A stretch of 64,000 bases of DNA from Bacteroidales bacterium M8 (GCA_001689495.1 LUJS01000050.1:1-64000); one strand, 5' to 3'. Shown: positions 1 to 8,840, numbered from the stretch's first letter. Numbers and translations are program-made. The notes: generated by a model not told the origin, from the sequence alone.

Positions 1-636
1 TGGCACTACCACTTCCAGCGCTGGCTCGGCAGGACACTCACCCCCGCCGAGCGCGCCGTCATATCCCCGCTCGAGCGCAACAGATGTCACCGCGACAACC
101 GCCCCGCCATCGTCATAGACCCTCCCGGTCAAGACACCCGCGAGCTCCTCAAGGCATACCTCCTCTACCGCGTCGGCACCCGTCAGGGCCTACTCATGCT
201 CCCCAAGCTCAAAGGCGAGGCAATCAAAAGCAAGAACATAAGGCTCGGCACCCTTCGCCGTCCCGATAGCGTCAGGGGCCAGACCGTCCACAGCGCGGTG
301 GTCATCGGCTACAGGCACCGAGGCCCCAAAGGTCTGCGCAGACTCATCTCCGCCCTCCTCCCCACCACCTGCACCGACGGCCTGTTGATCATCCACGCCG
401 ACCGCCTCCCCCGCACGCTTCCCGAGGCCTTCCTCATCCTCCGTCCCATCCCAGCCGTCCCCGAGCAATCAACCTCACCACCCCCTGTTCCCGTTCAGGG
501 AGCAGCGCTCCCGGCCAAGGAGCCAACAATTTCCCATTCCCAACTCCCAATTCCCAATTATCGTCCTCATCGACGGCCATTGCGCTACGCCGTGCTGCGC
601 GTCCCAAAGACAAATCGCACGGCAAGCGTCCATTGA
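1..636 (+). CDS. Unidentified protein, 3' part (5' end outside window)
   Basis: The reading frame is open from base 1 and stops with TGA at 636, giving at least 211 residues. I do not recognise it firmly. The stretch PDSVRGQTVHSAVVI (about residues 88-102) recalls the region before Walker B in phage terminase large subunits (PDS.RG), but the acidic residue expected after the hydrophobic strand is absent, so a terminase-derived or unrelated Bacteroidales protein are both possible. The last 60 residues are proline-rich and low complexity, including a run of CCCATTCCC/CAATTCCC-like repeats at about 531-560, so the true C-terminus may be degenerate. An internal ATG at 196 is unlikely to be the start because similar coding sequence precedes it. 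Function unknown. Confidence 0.45.
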   Translation, partial: WHYHFQRWLGRTLTPAERAVISPLERNRCHRDNRPAIVIDPPGQDTRELLKAYLLYRVGTRQGLLMLPKLKGEAIKSKNIRLGTLRRPDSVRGQTVHSAVVIGYRHRGPKGLRRLISALLPTTCTDGLLIIHADRLPRTLPEAFLILRPIPAVPEQSTSPPPVPVQGAALPAKEPTISHSQLPIPNYRPHRRPLRYAVLRVPKTNRTASVH

Positions 637-651
637 AATTTTGAGTCGTGC

Positions 652-708
652 AGTCTCCGTGAGGAGACACAAAAATCCCCCCGCATCCGTCATGGCCGCA
701 GGGGGATT
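652..708. terminator. Bidirectional terminator hairpins
   Basis: A GTCTCC/GGAGAC hairpin (652-667) is followed by a stronger one, AATCCCCC (674-681) pairing with GGGGGATT (701-708). Read on the minus strand the second stem is followed by a run of five U, so it should end the ftsK-lolA-trxB-GNAT transcript; on the plus strand it can end the unidentified gene that stops at 636. Confidence 0.6.
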
Positions 709-735
709 CGTTTGTTCGTTCCTTGCCCCTCGCCT

Positions 736-1269
736 TTAGGTGAGGAGTTTTTGGTAGAGGATGGCGGGGGTGTAAGCGCCGGAGTGGCGGAGCCAGTCTG
801 CGAGGGTGGCGGCGGGGGTGTAGCCGGCGGCGAGGAAGAGGCGGCGGCTGGTGTCGTTGGCCTCGGCGACGATGGCGTAGAGCTGGTGCAGGGAGAGGTG
901 GCGGCGCAGGTGGGCGGCGACGGTGTCGAGGGCCTCGCGGGCATAGCCTTGCCCCTGCCACGGCGTGTCGACGAATATGCCGACGGCACAGCGCGAGTTG
1001 GCGGGGTCGAAGTCGTAGAGGTCGAGCGTGCCGATGGTATCGCGGGTGGCGGTGATGTCTATCATCAGCCTGAGCTGGCGGGCGGCGTAGATGTCGCCGT
1101 CATAGCTGTTGATGTAGTCCCAGAGCTGCTTGCGCGAGAAGGGGGCTATGGTCGAACCGGCTTCCCAGATGCGGGTGTCGTTCTCCCAGCGATAGAGGGT
1201 GTCGACATCAATAGGCTCGAGGGCGCGCAGCGTGATGCGCGGACCCTCGGCCCGTGGCAGGTCAGCCAT
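736..1269 (-). CDS. GNAT family N-acetyltransferase
   Basis: A 177-residue protein of the RimJ/SpeG-like GNAT superfamily, transferring an acetyl group from acetyl-CoA to an amine; the substrate cannot be told from sequence. It begins with an RITLRALEPIDVDTLYRWEND-type segment typical of this group and has the acetyl-CoA pyrophosphate loop QGQGYA around residues 112-117, then the NDTSRRLFLAAGY C-terminal motif. The frame runs further upstream to 1446, but that part lies inside trxB; the ATG at 1269 fits because it overlaps the trxB stop by 8 nt (ATGGCTGA) and is followed by family-like sequence. It is the last gene of the ftsK operon and so probably translationally coupled to trxB. Confidence 0.85.
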   Translation of the reverse strand: MADLPRAEGPRITLRALEPIDVDTLYRWENDTRIWEAGSTIAPFSRKQLWDYINSYDGDIYAARQLRLMIDITATRDTIGTLDLYDFDPANSRCAVGIFVDTPWQGQGYAREALDTVAAHLRRHLSLHQLYAIVAEANDTSRRLFLAAGYTPAATLADWLRHSGAYTPAILYQKLLT

Positions 1270-2206
1270 TCTGCTCGGCGAGGAATCGTTCGACGTCGAG
1301 GGCGGCCTTGCAGCCCATGCCTGCGGCGGTGATGGCCTGACGGTATGTGGGGTCGGCGACATCGCCTGCGGCAAAGACGCCGGGGACGTTGGTGGCTGTG
1401 CCCTGTCCCTCGACCTTGATGTAGCCGGTGTGGTCGCACTCGACATAGGGGCGGAAGACCTCGGTGTTGGGCTGGTGGCCTATGGCGAGGAAGAATCCGT
1501 CGATGGGGAGGTCATACTGACGCTCGGCGTCGGTGCCACCCTTCTCGGTGAGGCGGGCACCCTCGACGAATCCGTCGCCATAGAGGCCGCGGGTCACCGT
1601 ATTGAAGAGGACGTGGATGTTCTCCTTGTCGAGCACGCGGCGCTGCATCACCTTGGATGCGCGCAGCACGTCGCGGCGCACGATGAGATAGACCTCGGAT
1701 GCGAGGTTGCTGAGATAGAGCGCCTCCTCGCAGGCGGTGTCGCCGCCGCCGACAACGGCCACGCGCTTGCCGCGATAGAAGAAGCCGTCGCAGGTGGCGC
1801 AGGCCGAGACGCCCATGCCGTTATATTTCTTCTCGTCCTCAAGTCCGAGATAGCGTGCCGAGGCACCTGTCGAGATGATGACCGTATCGGCCCAGATGGT
1901 GACGCCGTCGTCGGTGACGGCCTTGAAGGGGCGCTTGGAGAAGTCGACCTCCTTGACGAATCCGGGACGGATGTCGGCACCGAAACGGATGGCCTGATTG
2001 CGGATGTCCTCCATGAGCTGCGGGCCGGTGACACCCTCGGGATAGCCGGGGAAGTTCTCGACGTCGGTGGTGATGGTGAGCTGTCCGCCGGGCTGGTAGC
2101 CCTCGATGACGACGGGCGCTATGCCTGCACGGGATGTATAGATGGCGGCTGTGTATCCGGCGGGACCGGAGCCGATGATGAGACATTTGGTGGTAAGTTC
2201 GGACAT
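1262..2206 (-). CDS. trxB: Thioredoxin-disulfide reductase
   Basis: A cytoplasmic FAD flavoenzyme of 314 residues that uses NADPH to reduce thioredoxin. The FAD-binding GSGPAG lies at residues 12-17, the redox-active CATC at 136-139, the NADPH-binding GGGDTA at 153-158 and the C-terminal FAD motif GVFAAGDV near 280. Length and motif order match the low-molecular-weight bacterial class. It follows lolA by 31 nt and overlaps the GNAT gene by 8 nt, so it belongs to the ftsK operon. Its likely substrate, thioredoxin (trxA), is encoded about 54 kb away near dnaE. Confidence 0.97.
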   Translation of the reverse strand: MSELTTKCLIIGSGPAGYTAAIYTSRAGIAPVVIEGYQPGGQLTITTDVENFPGYPEGVTGPQLMEDIRNQAIRFGADIRPGFVKEVDFSKRPFKAVTDDGVTIWADTVIISTGASARYLGLEDEKKYNGMGVSACATCDGFFYRGKRVAVVGGGDTACEEALYLSNLASEVYLIVRRDVLRASKVMQRRVLDKENIHVLFNTVTRGLYGDGFVEGARLTEKGGTDAERQYDLPIDGFFLAIGHQPNTEVFRPYVECDHTGYIKVEGQGTATNVPGVFAAGDVADPTYRQAITAAGMGCKAALDVERFLAEQNG

Positions 2207-2237
2207 ATCGTAGAATTGAAGATTAGGTATCGGGAAT

Positions 2238-2846
2238 TTATCTGAGGTCGACCACCTGAACGCCGGGATACTTGCGGGTGTCGAACCTGAAATAGCTGTC
2301 GGGGAGGCGGCCGCCGGTGGTGACGCTGTTGATGGTTATGTCGATGGACTGACGGCCCGCGAGGGTCAGCCTGAGCGCCACGGGCCAACCGGTGGTGTTG
2401 CTGAAGGTGATGACGCCGCCGGTGATGTCGCCCGTCTTGTTCTTGGACTTGAGGCTCACCGCCGAGCTCCCCTTGGGGGCCTTGGCCGAGGTCATGGTGT
2501 AGTCCTTGCCGAGCGAGGAGATGATGGCGAAGGGATTGATCTGCTGCAGCTCGTCGGGGGTGGGGTCGATGACGTTGACCTCGCCCATCTGCTGCGAGTA
2601 TGTCCACTGGGTCTTGCCGTCAAACCACGACGAGAGGCCGGGCGCGGTGAGGGTGAACCTGTCGCCCGACAGCGTGAGCATGCCCTGCCACGAATGGCCC
2701 TCGGCCCTGACGGTGTATGCCGCCTGAACCGACGGTGCCGACTTGAGCATGGACGCGGCGCGCCCCACGAGCTGCTGCGGCGTGGCGGCCAAGGCCACGA
2801 GGGCCACGGCAATCACCGAGAATATGGATAGCAGTATTCTTTTCAT
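2238..2846 (-). CDS. LolA-like outer-membrane lipoprotein carrier
   Basis: About 202 residues with an N-terminal signal peptide (MKRILLSIFSVIAVALVALA) followed by a LolA-type fold: a stretch with the W-F-D-G-K-T motif around residue 85 and a DPTPDEL loop after it, both typical of periplasmic LolA family chaperones that carry lipoproteins to the outer membrane. I chose the ATG at 2846 rather than the upstream in-frame codon at 2873 because it gives a clean signal peptide. It starts 27 nt after the ftsK stop; an ftsK-lolA pair is a recurrent arrangement in Bacteroidales. The annotation as LolA-like is based on layout and motif, not on full alignment. Confidence 0.85.
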   Translation of the reverse strand: MKRILLSIFSVIAVALVALAATPQQLVGRAASMLKSAPSVQAAYTVRAEGHSWQGMLTLSGDRFTLTAPGLSSWFDGKTQWTYSQQMGEVNVIDPTPDELQQINPFAIISSLGKDYTMTSAKAPKGSSAVSLKSKNKTGDITGGVITFSNTTGWPVALRLTLAGRQSIDITINSVTTGGRLPDSYFRFDTRKYPGVQVVDLR

Positions 2847-2873
2847 GTCTGCACAGATAACACTCTTTATCAA

Positions 2874-5621
2874 TCAATTGTTTTCGAGAATGCGCTCGAG
2901 GGTCATCGGGTCGACCAGCACCTGACGGGGCTTGCCACCCTGCGAGGGGCCCACGATGCCGGCGGCCTCCATCTGGTCCATGATCTTGCCGGCGCGGTTG
3001 TAGCCGATGGAATAGCGGCGCTGGAGCGACGATGTCGAGGCCGTGTCGGTCTGGACCACCAGACGGGCGCACTCGTCGAAGAGCGGATCGCGGTCGCCCA
3101 GCGATGCGACCGAAGCGCCGTCGCCCGACTCGGGGACATATTCGGGGAGCTCGTAGGCGTGGTCGTAGCCCACCTGACGGTCTATGGCGTCGCAGATGGC
3201 CATGACCTCGGGGGTGTCGATGAAGGCGCACTGCACGCGGTCTATCTTGCCGTTGTTGCTGAAGAGCATGTCGCCGCGGCCTATGAGCTGGTTGGCGCCC
3301 GGACGGTCGATTATGGTACGCGAGTCGACCATCTGGAACACGCGGAACGCCACGCGGCCGGGGAAGTTGGCCTTGATGACGCCGGTGATGACGTTGGTCG
3401 AGGGGCGCTGGGTTGCCAGAATCATGTGTATGCCCACGGCGCGGGCCTTCTGGGCGATGCGGGCTATGGGAGTCTCGACCTCCTTGCCGGCGGTCATGAT
3501 AAGGTCGGCGAACTCGTCGACAATCACCACGATATAAGGCAGATACCTGTGACCCTTGGCGGGGTTGAGGGCATGGCGGCAGAAGCGCTCGTTATACTCC
3601 TTGATGGTGCGCATCGAGGCATCCTTGAGCAGCGCATAGCGGTTGTCCATCTCGACGCAGAGCGAGTTGAGGGTGGCCACGACCTTCGAGGGATCGGTGA
3701 TGATGGCGTCCTCCTCGTCGGGGAGCTTGGCCAGATAGTGGCGCTCGAGCTTGGCATAGAGGCTGAACTCGACCATCTTGGGGTCAACGAGCACGAACTT
3801 GAGCTCGGAGGGGTGCTTCTTGTAGAGCAACGAGGCTATGATGGCGTTGAGGCCCACCGACTTACCCATACCCGTGGCACCGGCCACGAGCAGGTGTGGC
3901 ATCTTGCACAGGTCGGCCACGAAGACCTCGTTCGAAATGGTACAACCCATGGCCATGGGGAGGTCCATGTTGCAGTTCTGATAGCGCTCTGACTCGATGA
4001 TAGAGCGCATCGAGACGGTCTGGGGCTCCTTGTTGGGGACCTCTATGCCGATGGTACCCTTGCCGGGAATGGGGGCGATGATGCGAATGCCGAGGGCCGC
4101 GAGGCTCAGGGCGATGTCGTCTTCGAGACGCTTGATCTTTGAGATGCGAATGCCCTCGGCGGGGATGATCTCGTAGAGGGTCACGGTGGGGCCCACGGTG
4201 GCCTGAATGTGCGAGATGGGTATGCCGTAGTCGTTGAGGGTCTTGGTGATGCGGGCCTTGTTGCTCTCCATCTCCTCGGCATCGACGCTGTTGTGGTTGC
4301 GCTCGACGTCGCGGAGCAGGTCTATCGAGGGGAACTGATAGTGCGAGAGGTCGGCGCGGGGGTCGTAGAGGGGCTGGCCGGTGCGGTCCAACACGGGCTC
4401 GGCGGCGGCCGACTTGGTGGCGAAGAGGGGCTCCTCGGCCTCGGGCTCGGTGCTTTCGTCCACGGCCTCGCCGACAGTTGCCGCGGCCGGGGCGGCGAAG
4501 AGCGATCCGGGCTCGTCGTCCTCATCCTCGACGGCCTCGACGGTCACGTCGTCCTCGATGACCTGAGCGGGTTCGTCCGGAGCCACGAATGCGGCCACGG
4601 GGGCCTTGGGAGCGGGATTCTCCTCGACAGTCTCCGGAGCCCCAACGGGAGCGACGGCGGGGGCTGCGGGTTGCGCAGCGGCGGCACGCTCGGCCTCGGC
4701 GGCAGCTTGGGCAGCGGCAGCCTGTTCGGCAGCGATACGCTCTGCCTCGGCGGCCTGCTCGGCGGCCAGTCTCTCGGCCTCGCGGCGGGCCTCACGCTCG
4801 GCACGCTCCCGGTCGCGCTCGGCGCGACGCTCGGCCTGACGCTCGGAATACTCGGCATAGCGCACCCTGAACGCGGCCAGACCGCGCGAAATCTCTGACA
4901 GATAGAGTATGACGAGCATTCCGGCCAGAATGACGCTGACACCTATGGCGCCCCAGATGCCGGTGAGGGTTATGAGTTTCTGATTCAGCACCAGACCGTG
5001 CAGACCGCCCCAATAGAAGGGGGCCGAGAGGCCGTAGGTGACGAGTCCGGCAATGACGGACACCGACACCGCCCCGAGCAGGCAGCGCAGGGTGAGGTTC
5101 CAGAATCCGGGCCTGTAGACCTTGAGCAGCGAGAGGCCGCACACAAGGATATAGTAGACAAGTATGAACGAGCCCATGCCGAGCCAGTTGTATATGAGCG
5201 TATGGGCCAGCCATGCGCCGAAAGGACCTCCGGCATTGCGGATGAGCGTGGGGTCGTAGTCGGCGTTGAGCATGGCGCTCTGGTCGCTCTTGATGTTCAT
5301 GAAGTATGACAGGCACACGATGAACGCATAGGCGGCGAGCACGACAAGAATGACGCCGAGGAACATGGCCGAGCGCGAGTCGCCCAGCATGGTGATGAAG
5401 CGCGAGAAGACGCCGGGACGGGCCGGAGCCGGGGCTGCGGCGGCCTTGGGCTGAGGGGCGGGCTCGGGGGCCGCGGGAGCCTCGGGCTCCTGCACGGGGA
5501 CAGCGGCCTCGGGTGCCGCCGCCGAAGCAGGCGAAGCGGCCTGATTGTAGAGGGCGGCGGGGTCGAAACCGGCCGACTCGCCGTAGGATGTCTCGTCGAT
5601 CGGTGAGTAGGAAGAGGACAT
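2874..5621 (-). CDS. ftsK: DNA translocase FtsK
   Basis: A 915-residue septal DNA pump that moves chromosome ends through the closing septum and activates XerCD recombination at dif. Four predicted membrane helices lie at about residues 83-107, 145-167, 178-200 and 215-243. An Ala/Glu-rich linker (about 255-330) follows, then the RecA-like motor with Walker A GATGMGKS at 581-588 and Walker B VVIVDEFADL near 698-707. The C-terminal winged-helix gamma domain (about 845-915, QRRYSIGYNRAGKIMDQME) would read KOPS sites. First gene of an operon with lolA, trxB and a GNAT gene; the promoter at 5668-5698 lies upstream. Confidence 0.97.
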   Translation of the reverse strand: MSSSYSPIDETSYGESAGFDPAALYNQAASPASAAAPEAAVPVQEPEAPAAPEPAPQPKAAAAPAPARPGVFSRFITMLGDSRSAMFLGVILVVLAAYAFIVCLSYFMNIKSDQSAMLNADYDPTLIRNAGGPFGAWLAHTLIYNWLGMGSFILVYYILVCGLSLLKVYRPGFWNLTLRCLLGAVSVSVIAGLVTYGLSAPFYWGGLHGLVLNQKLITLTGIWGAIGVSVILAGMLVILYLSEISRGLAAFRVRYAEYSERQAERRAERDRERAEREARREAERLAAEQAAEAERIAAEQAAAAQAAAEAERAAAAQPAAPAVAPVGAPETVEENPAPKAPVAAFVAPDEPAQVIEDDVTVEAVEDEDDEPGSLFAAPAAATVGEAVDESTEPEAEEPLFATKSAAAEPVLDRTGQPLYDPRADLSHYQFPSIDLLRDVERNHNSVDAEEMESNKARITKTLNDYGIPISHIQATVGPTVTLYEIIPAEGIRISKIKRLEDDIALSLAALGIRIIAPIPGKGTIGIEVPNKEPQTVSMRSIIESERYQNCNMDLPMAMGCTISNEVFVADLCKMPHLLVAGATGMGKSVGLNAIIASLLYKKHPSELKFVLVDPKMVEFSLYAKLERHYLAKLPDEEDAIITDPSKVVATLNSLCVEMDNRYALLKDASMRTIKEYNERFCRHALNPAKGHRYLPYIVVIVDEFADLIMTAGKEVETPIARIAQKARAVGIHMILATQRPSTNVITGVIKANFPGRVAFRVFQMVDSRTIIDRPGANQLIGRGDMLFSNNGKIDRVQCAFIDTPEVMAICDAIDRQVGYDHAYELPEYVPESGDGASVASLGDRDPLFDECARLVVQTDTASTSSLQRRYSIGYNRAGKIMDQMEAAGIVGPSQGGKPRQVLVDPMTLERILENN

Positions 5622-5667
5622 ATGGAGGGTGTGTAGTGTGTTAACGATTGATTTGCGGATTGAAGAG

Positions 5668-5698
5668 CAAAATTACGAATTTCGCCACAATCCGCCAA
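5668..5698 (-). promoter_or_regulatory. Bacteroidetes-type promoter for ftsK
   Basis: On the minus strand TTGG (complement of 5695-5698) is followed after about 20 nt by TAATTTTG (complement of 5668-5675), which matches the Bacteroidetes -33/-7 consensus TTTG...TAnnTTTG. It sits about 45 nt upstream of the ftsK start. Confidence 0.6.
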
Positions 5699-5779
5699 CC
5701 AATTTAACACAAAAAATCCGGGTCGAACAAACCACAACGTCCGCGCGTTGAAACAATAGTAAAAAAGCGAACTCTGATT

Positions 5780-6283
5780 ATGAAAAAAATAGGTATTTTC
5801 TACGGCTCGACCACCGGCACGACCGCCGAGGTGGCCCGGGGCATTGCCAAGAGGCTCGGCGTTGACGAAAAGGACATACACAACGTGGCGGACACCGCAC
5901 CGTCGGCTCTCGGCGACTATGACGTGATAGTAATCGGCGCCAGCACATGGGGCGCCGGCGACCTGCAGGAGGACATGGCGACATTCCTCGACGGAGTCGG
6001 AGCCATGGACCTGAGAGAGAAGGAGGTGGCCATATTCGGCTGCGGCGACGAGAACATGTCGAAGACATTCTGCAACTCGGTGGGCGAGATATATCGCCGC
6101 ATGCACGACACCCACGCCATGTTCATAGCCCCGTTCGAGAACGATCCCTACACATACGCCGACTCGGAGAGCGATGTCAAGGGCATGATTGTCGGACTGT
6201 GTCTGGACAACGTGAACCACCCCGAAGACACCGACGCCCGTCTGGACGCATGGTGCGAGATAATAAAGGAGGAAATCAAATAG
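5780..6283 (+). CDS. fldA: Flavodoxin
   Basis: A 167-residue long-chain flavodoxin, a soluble FMN electron carrier used in place of ferredoxin. The phosphate-binding loop GSTTGTT lies at residues 9-15, the FMN-stacking region ASTWGAGDLQ near 54-63, and the GCGDENMSKTFCN segment near 88-100; the insertion that defines long-chain flavodoxins is present (about 120-140). Transcribed divergently from ftsK. No clear TAnnTTTG box was found in the 158 bp between them for this direction. The gene ends 105 bp before rpmH, which has its own promoter. Confidence 0.93.
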   Translation: MKKIGIFYGSTTGTTAEVARGIAKRLGVDEKDIHNVADTAPSALGDYDVIVIGASTWGAGDLQEDMATFLDGVGAMDLREKEVAIFGCGDENMSKTFCNSVGEIYRRMHDTHAMFIAPFENDPYTYADSESDVKGMIVGLCLDNVNHPEDTDARLDAWCEIIKEEIK

Positions 6284-6302
6284 TTAGAAAATGTGAAATT
6301 TT

Positions 6303-6333
6303 TTGCCGGAATGGGAAATTTTGATTAAATTTG
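6303..6333 (+). promoter_or_regulatory. Promoter for rpmH
   Basis: TTG at 6303-6305, a 20-nt spacer and TAAATTTG at 6326-6333 match the Bacteroidetes promoter consensus. The rpmH start is 56 nt downstream. Confidence 0.6.
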
Positions 6334-6388
6334 CACCTCGAATTACGGACAAAAGTCTGCAAATAATCAAAAACAAACATATACGGCA

Positions 6389-6544
6389 ATGAAAAGAACG
6401 TTCCAACCTTCTAACCGCAAGAGAGTTAACAAGCACGGCTTCCGTGCCCGCATGTCTACACCCGATGGCCGCAAGGTACTTGCCCGCCGTCGCGCCAAAG
6501 GCCGCCTGCGCCTGACCGTTTCGAGCTCTATCGCCGGAAAGTAA
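6389..6544 (+). CDS. rpmH: 50S ribosomal protein L34
   Basis: A 51-residue, strongly basic ribosomal protein starting [19 protein letters not shown], the diagnostic L34 signature, with the ARRRAKGR motif at about residues 32-39. It is too short for a usual ORF cut-off. A strong terminator hairpin follows at 6583-6618. It is not next to rnpA here (a flavodoxin gene precedes it and cvfB converges on it). Confidence 0.98.
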   Translation: MKRTFQPSNRKRVNKHGFRARMSTPDGRKVLARRRAKGRLRLTVSSSIAGK

Positions 6545-6582
6545 TCCGCAGGGCACTCTCTTAAAAAATCGTTTGCAAACAG

Positions 6583-6618
6583 CAACCGGGCGACAGTCGT
6601 CAGACTGCCGCCCGGTTG
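6583..6618. terminator. Rho-independent terminator between rpmH and cvfB
   Basis: CAACCGGGCGACAGTC (6583-6598) pairs with GACTGCCGCCCGGTTG (6603-6618), a 16-bp stem with one G-U pair and a 4-nt loop, followed by CTTTT on the plus strand and, some bases on, a U-run on the minus strand. It separates two convergent genes. Confidence 0.8.
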
Positions 6619-6639
6619 GCTTTTACAGACCCGCCGGGG

Positions 6640-7473
6640 TCATGCCTTGCGGATGCCGTCGTCCTCGATGACGATGCGGCGCTCCTTGTATAGCTTGCCG
6701 AGAGCCTTCTTGTAGTCCTTCTTCGAGCACTCGAACACGTGGCTGATGGCCTCGGGCGACGACGAGTCGGTCAGGGGCAGGTAGCCGTCGGGCTCGGCGT
6801 CAAGGCGCGCCATGACGCGCTCGGCCAGCGCGTCGACACGGCCGTCCTTGGATCCCGACATGATCAGGTCTATCTTGCCGTCCTCGCGCACGTTCTTTAT
6901 ATATGCCGTCACCTCCTTGCCTATGACCAGCGGCTTGTAGAGGTCGCTGTCATAGATGAGTCCGTGATAGAGATTGTCGACGATGGCCTTGTAGCCCAGC
7001 TCGTTGCGACGGTAGACGAGGGCCTTGACCGGCTCGCCCTGATGATAGCGCGGCACGCGGTTGCCAAGAAACTTGTCGATCTTGGCCGAGGCCACTATGC
7101 GCTTGGATGCGTCGTCGAGATAGACATAGACCAGAATCACCATGCCGCGGCACAGCTTCATGGTCTGCTCGCCGTAAGGGAGCAGGAGCTGCTTCATGAG
7201 CCCCCAGTCGAGAAACGCGCCGGTGCGGTTGACGTCGGTGACCCGCAGATAGGCGAACTCGCCCACCTGAGCGGCCGGATGTTCGGTGGTGGCGATGAGG
7301 CGCCCCTCGTTGTCGCGATAGATGAATACCTCGATCTCGTCGCCGGGTTGGAGGGGTTCGCTGACATATCTGCCGGGCAACAGTATCTCGCCGGCCTCGC
7401 CGCCGTCGAGATAGGTGCCGAAATCGACATTCTTGACCACCCGCAGGCGGTTATATTTACCTATTTTTATCAT
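6640..7473 (-). CDS. cvfB: S1-like RNA-binding protein of the CvfB/YitL family
   Basis: A protein of about 277 residues with three S1-like beta-barrel domains and a C-terminal winged helix, as in CvfB, an RNA-binding regulator of expression in other bacteria. Visible markers are the first S1 domain (LRVVKNVDFGTYLDG), the second (TDVNRTGAFLDWGLMKQLLLP) near residue 85-105, the third (YKAIVDNLYHGLIYDSD...GKIDLIM) and the terminal KKDYKKALGKLYKERRI helix-turn-helix. The ATG at 7473 is chosen over 7494 because MIKIGKYNRL is a more usual start. A TATATTTG box lies at 7492-7499 (minus strand), close to the upstream candidate, supporting the later start. Confidence 0.88.
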   Translation of the reverse strand: MIKIGKYNRLRVVKNVDFGTYLDGGEAGEILLPGRYVSEPLQPGDEIEVFIYRDNEGRLIATTEHPAAQVGEFAYLRVTDVNRTGAFLDWGLMKQLLLPYGEQTMKLCRGMVILVYVYLDDASKRIVASAKIDKFLGNRVPRYHQGEPVKALVYRRNELGYKAIVDNLYHGLIYDSDLYKPLVIGKEVTAYIKNVREDGKIDLIMSGSKDGRVDALAERVMARLDAEPDGYLPLTDSSSPEAISHVFECSKKDYKKALGKLYKERRIVIEDDGIRKA

Positions 7474-7522
7474 TTTGTCAATTATTTGATGCAAATATAA
7501 CGCTTTTCTCGCTAATATAGGC

Positions 7523-7530
7523 TAATTTTG
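7523..7530 (+). promoter_or_regulatory. Putative -7 box upstream of rsmG
   Basis: TAATTTTG about 32 nt before the rsmG start matches the Bacteroidetes -7 consensus. The -33 element is not clear. Confidence 0.4.
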
Positions 7531-7561
7531 CATAGTCAAAATAACATAATACCGACTCTCG

Positions 7562-8182
7562 ATGGAAGAGATACTGAAATATTTCCCCTCCCTGACCCCG
7601 CGGCAGACAGAGCAGTTCGAGGCGCTCGGCACGCTCTATCCCGAGTGGAACGAGAAGATCAACGTAATATCGCGCAAGGACATAGACAACCTGTATCCGC
7701 ACCACATACTGCACTCGCTGGCCATAGCCAAATTCTTCACGCCCAAGCCCGGCACGCGGTTCGTGGACCTCGGCACGGGTGGCGGATTTCCGGGAATACC
7801 GCTGGCCATACTGTGGCCCGACTGCAGCTTTCACCTGATAGACCGCATCGGCAAGAAGATCAGGGTGGCCACCGAGATAGCCTCAGCCATAGGGCTGGAG
7901 AACGTGACGCTGCAGCACGGCGACAGCGGCGAGTGTCACGACAAATTCGACTTCGTGGTGTCGAGAGCCGTGATGCAGCTGGACGAGCTGGTCAAGATCT
8001 CGGCCCGACTGGTGGGCAAGCCCTCGCGCAACCGCATACCCAACGGACTTATCTGCCTCAAGGGGGGCGATCTGGCCTCAGAGCTGGGCCGCGTGAAGCG
8101 TCCGCTGCTCGACATACCCCTGACGGATTATTTCGGCGACGAGTATTTCGCCGGCAAGGACATAGTTTACGTAGAGTTATGA
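7562..8182 (+). CDS. rsmG: 16S rRNA (guanine-N7)-methyltransferase RsmG
   Basis: A 206-residue SAM-dependent methyltransferase that modifies G527 of 16S rRNA. The N-terminal NEKINVISRKD segment (about 30-40) and the SAM-binding VDLGTGGGFPG loop (68-78) are characteristic, and FVVSRAV (about 131-137) is the family motif near the substrate. The stop overlaps the following MBL-hydrolase start by 4 nt (ATGA), implying coupled translation. Confidence 0.96.
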   Translation: MEEILKYFPSLTPRQTEQFEALGTLYPEWNEKINVISRKDIDNLYPHHILHSLAIAKFFTPKPGTRFVDLGTGGGFPGIPLAILWPDCSFHLIDRIGKKIRVATEIASAIGLENVTLQHGDSGECHDKFDFVVSRAVMQLDELVKISARLVGKPSRNRIPNGLICLKGGDLASELGRVKRPLLDIPLTDYFGDEYFAGKDIVYVEL

Positions 8183-8820
8183 AAGTCAGCAGATTCGTAT
8201 TCAATATGTTCGGGGTCAACACATACGTCCTGTGGGATCCCGCATCGCACGAGGCCATCATCGTCGACCCCGGCATGACAAGTCAGGAAGAGCGCGACGC
8301 CCTCGACGACTTTCTGCAGCGCAACGGACTGCGCGCCACCCAGCTCGTGAACACCCACATGCACCTTGACCACATATTCGGCAACACATACGTCAGAGAC
8401 CGCCACGGACTCCCCGTCAAGGCAGCCCGGGCCGACGAGTTTCTGGGCCTGACGCTCAACGAGCAGGCCGCGCGATTCCACCTGCCCGTCAAGGCCGAGG
8501 ACCACGGCATAGACGAGGAGCTGAAAGACGGCGACACCCTGCGTCTGGGCGACGAGGAGATAAAGGTGCTGGCCGTGCCCGGCCACTCGCCCGGGTCGAT
8601 AGCCCTCTATGCCCCCGAGTCAGGGTTCGTCATCACCGGCGACGCTCTCTTTGCCGGCTCGATAGGGCGCACCGACCTGCCCGGCGGCGACTTCGGCACC
8701 CTTGTCGGGGCCATCAAGCGCAAGCTGCTCACCCTGCCCCCCGAGACGGTGGTCCTGCCCGGCCACGGCGGTGAGACGACCATCGGCGATGAGCTGAAAA
8801 ACAATCCTTTCGTCAGATAA
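8179..8820 (+). CDS. Metallo-beta-lactamase-fold hydrolase (glyoxalase II-like)
   Basis: A 213-residue hydrolase with the dinuclear-zinc motif THMHLDH (H60, H62, D64, H65), a further His in VPGHSPGS and GHGGET near the C-terminus, and GDALFAGSIGRTD as in the YcbL/glyoxalase II-like branch. The likely activity is hydrolysis of a thioester such as S-lactoylglutathione or a related compound, but the substrate is unproven and these organisms may lack glutathione. The start ATG overlaps the rsmG stop by 4 nt. A palindrome (8821-8840) follows directly. Confidence 0.9.
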   Translation: MKVSRFVFNMFGVNTYVLWDPASHEAIIVDPGMTSQEERDALDDFLQRNGLRATQLVNTHMHLDHIFGNTYVRDRHGLPVKAARADEFLGLTLNEQAARFHLPVKAEDHGIDEELKDGDTLRLGDEEIKVLAVPGHSPGSIALYAPESGFVITGDALFAGSIGRTDLPGGDFGTLVGAIKRKLLTLPPETVVLPGHGGETTIGDELKNNPFVR

Positions 8821-8840
8821 TTAAAGAAATAATTCTTTAA
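8821..8840 (+). terminator. Possible terminator palindrome
   Basis: TTAAAGAA (8821-8828) and TTCTTTAA (8833-8840) form an 8-bp AT stem with a 4-nt loop, followed by TTGGTATTTTTT. A weak intrinsic terminator is possible for rsmG-MBL. The TAATTTTG box at 8856-8863 just beyond it may drive the next gene. Confidence 0.4.
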
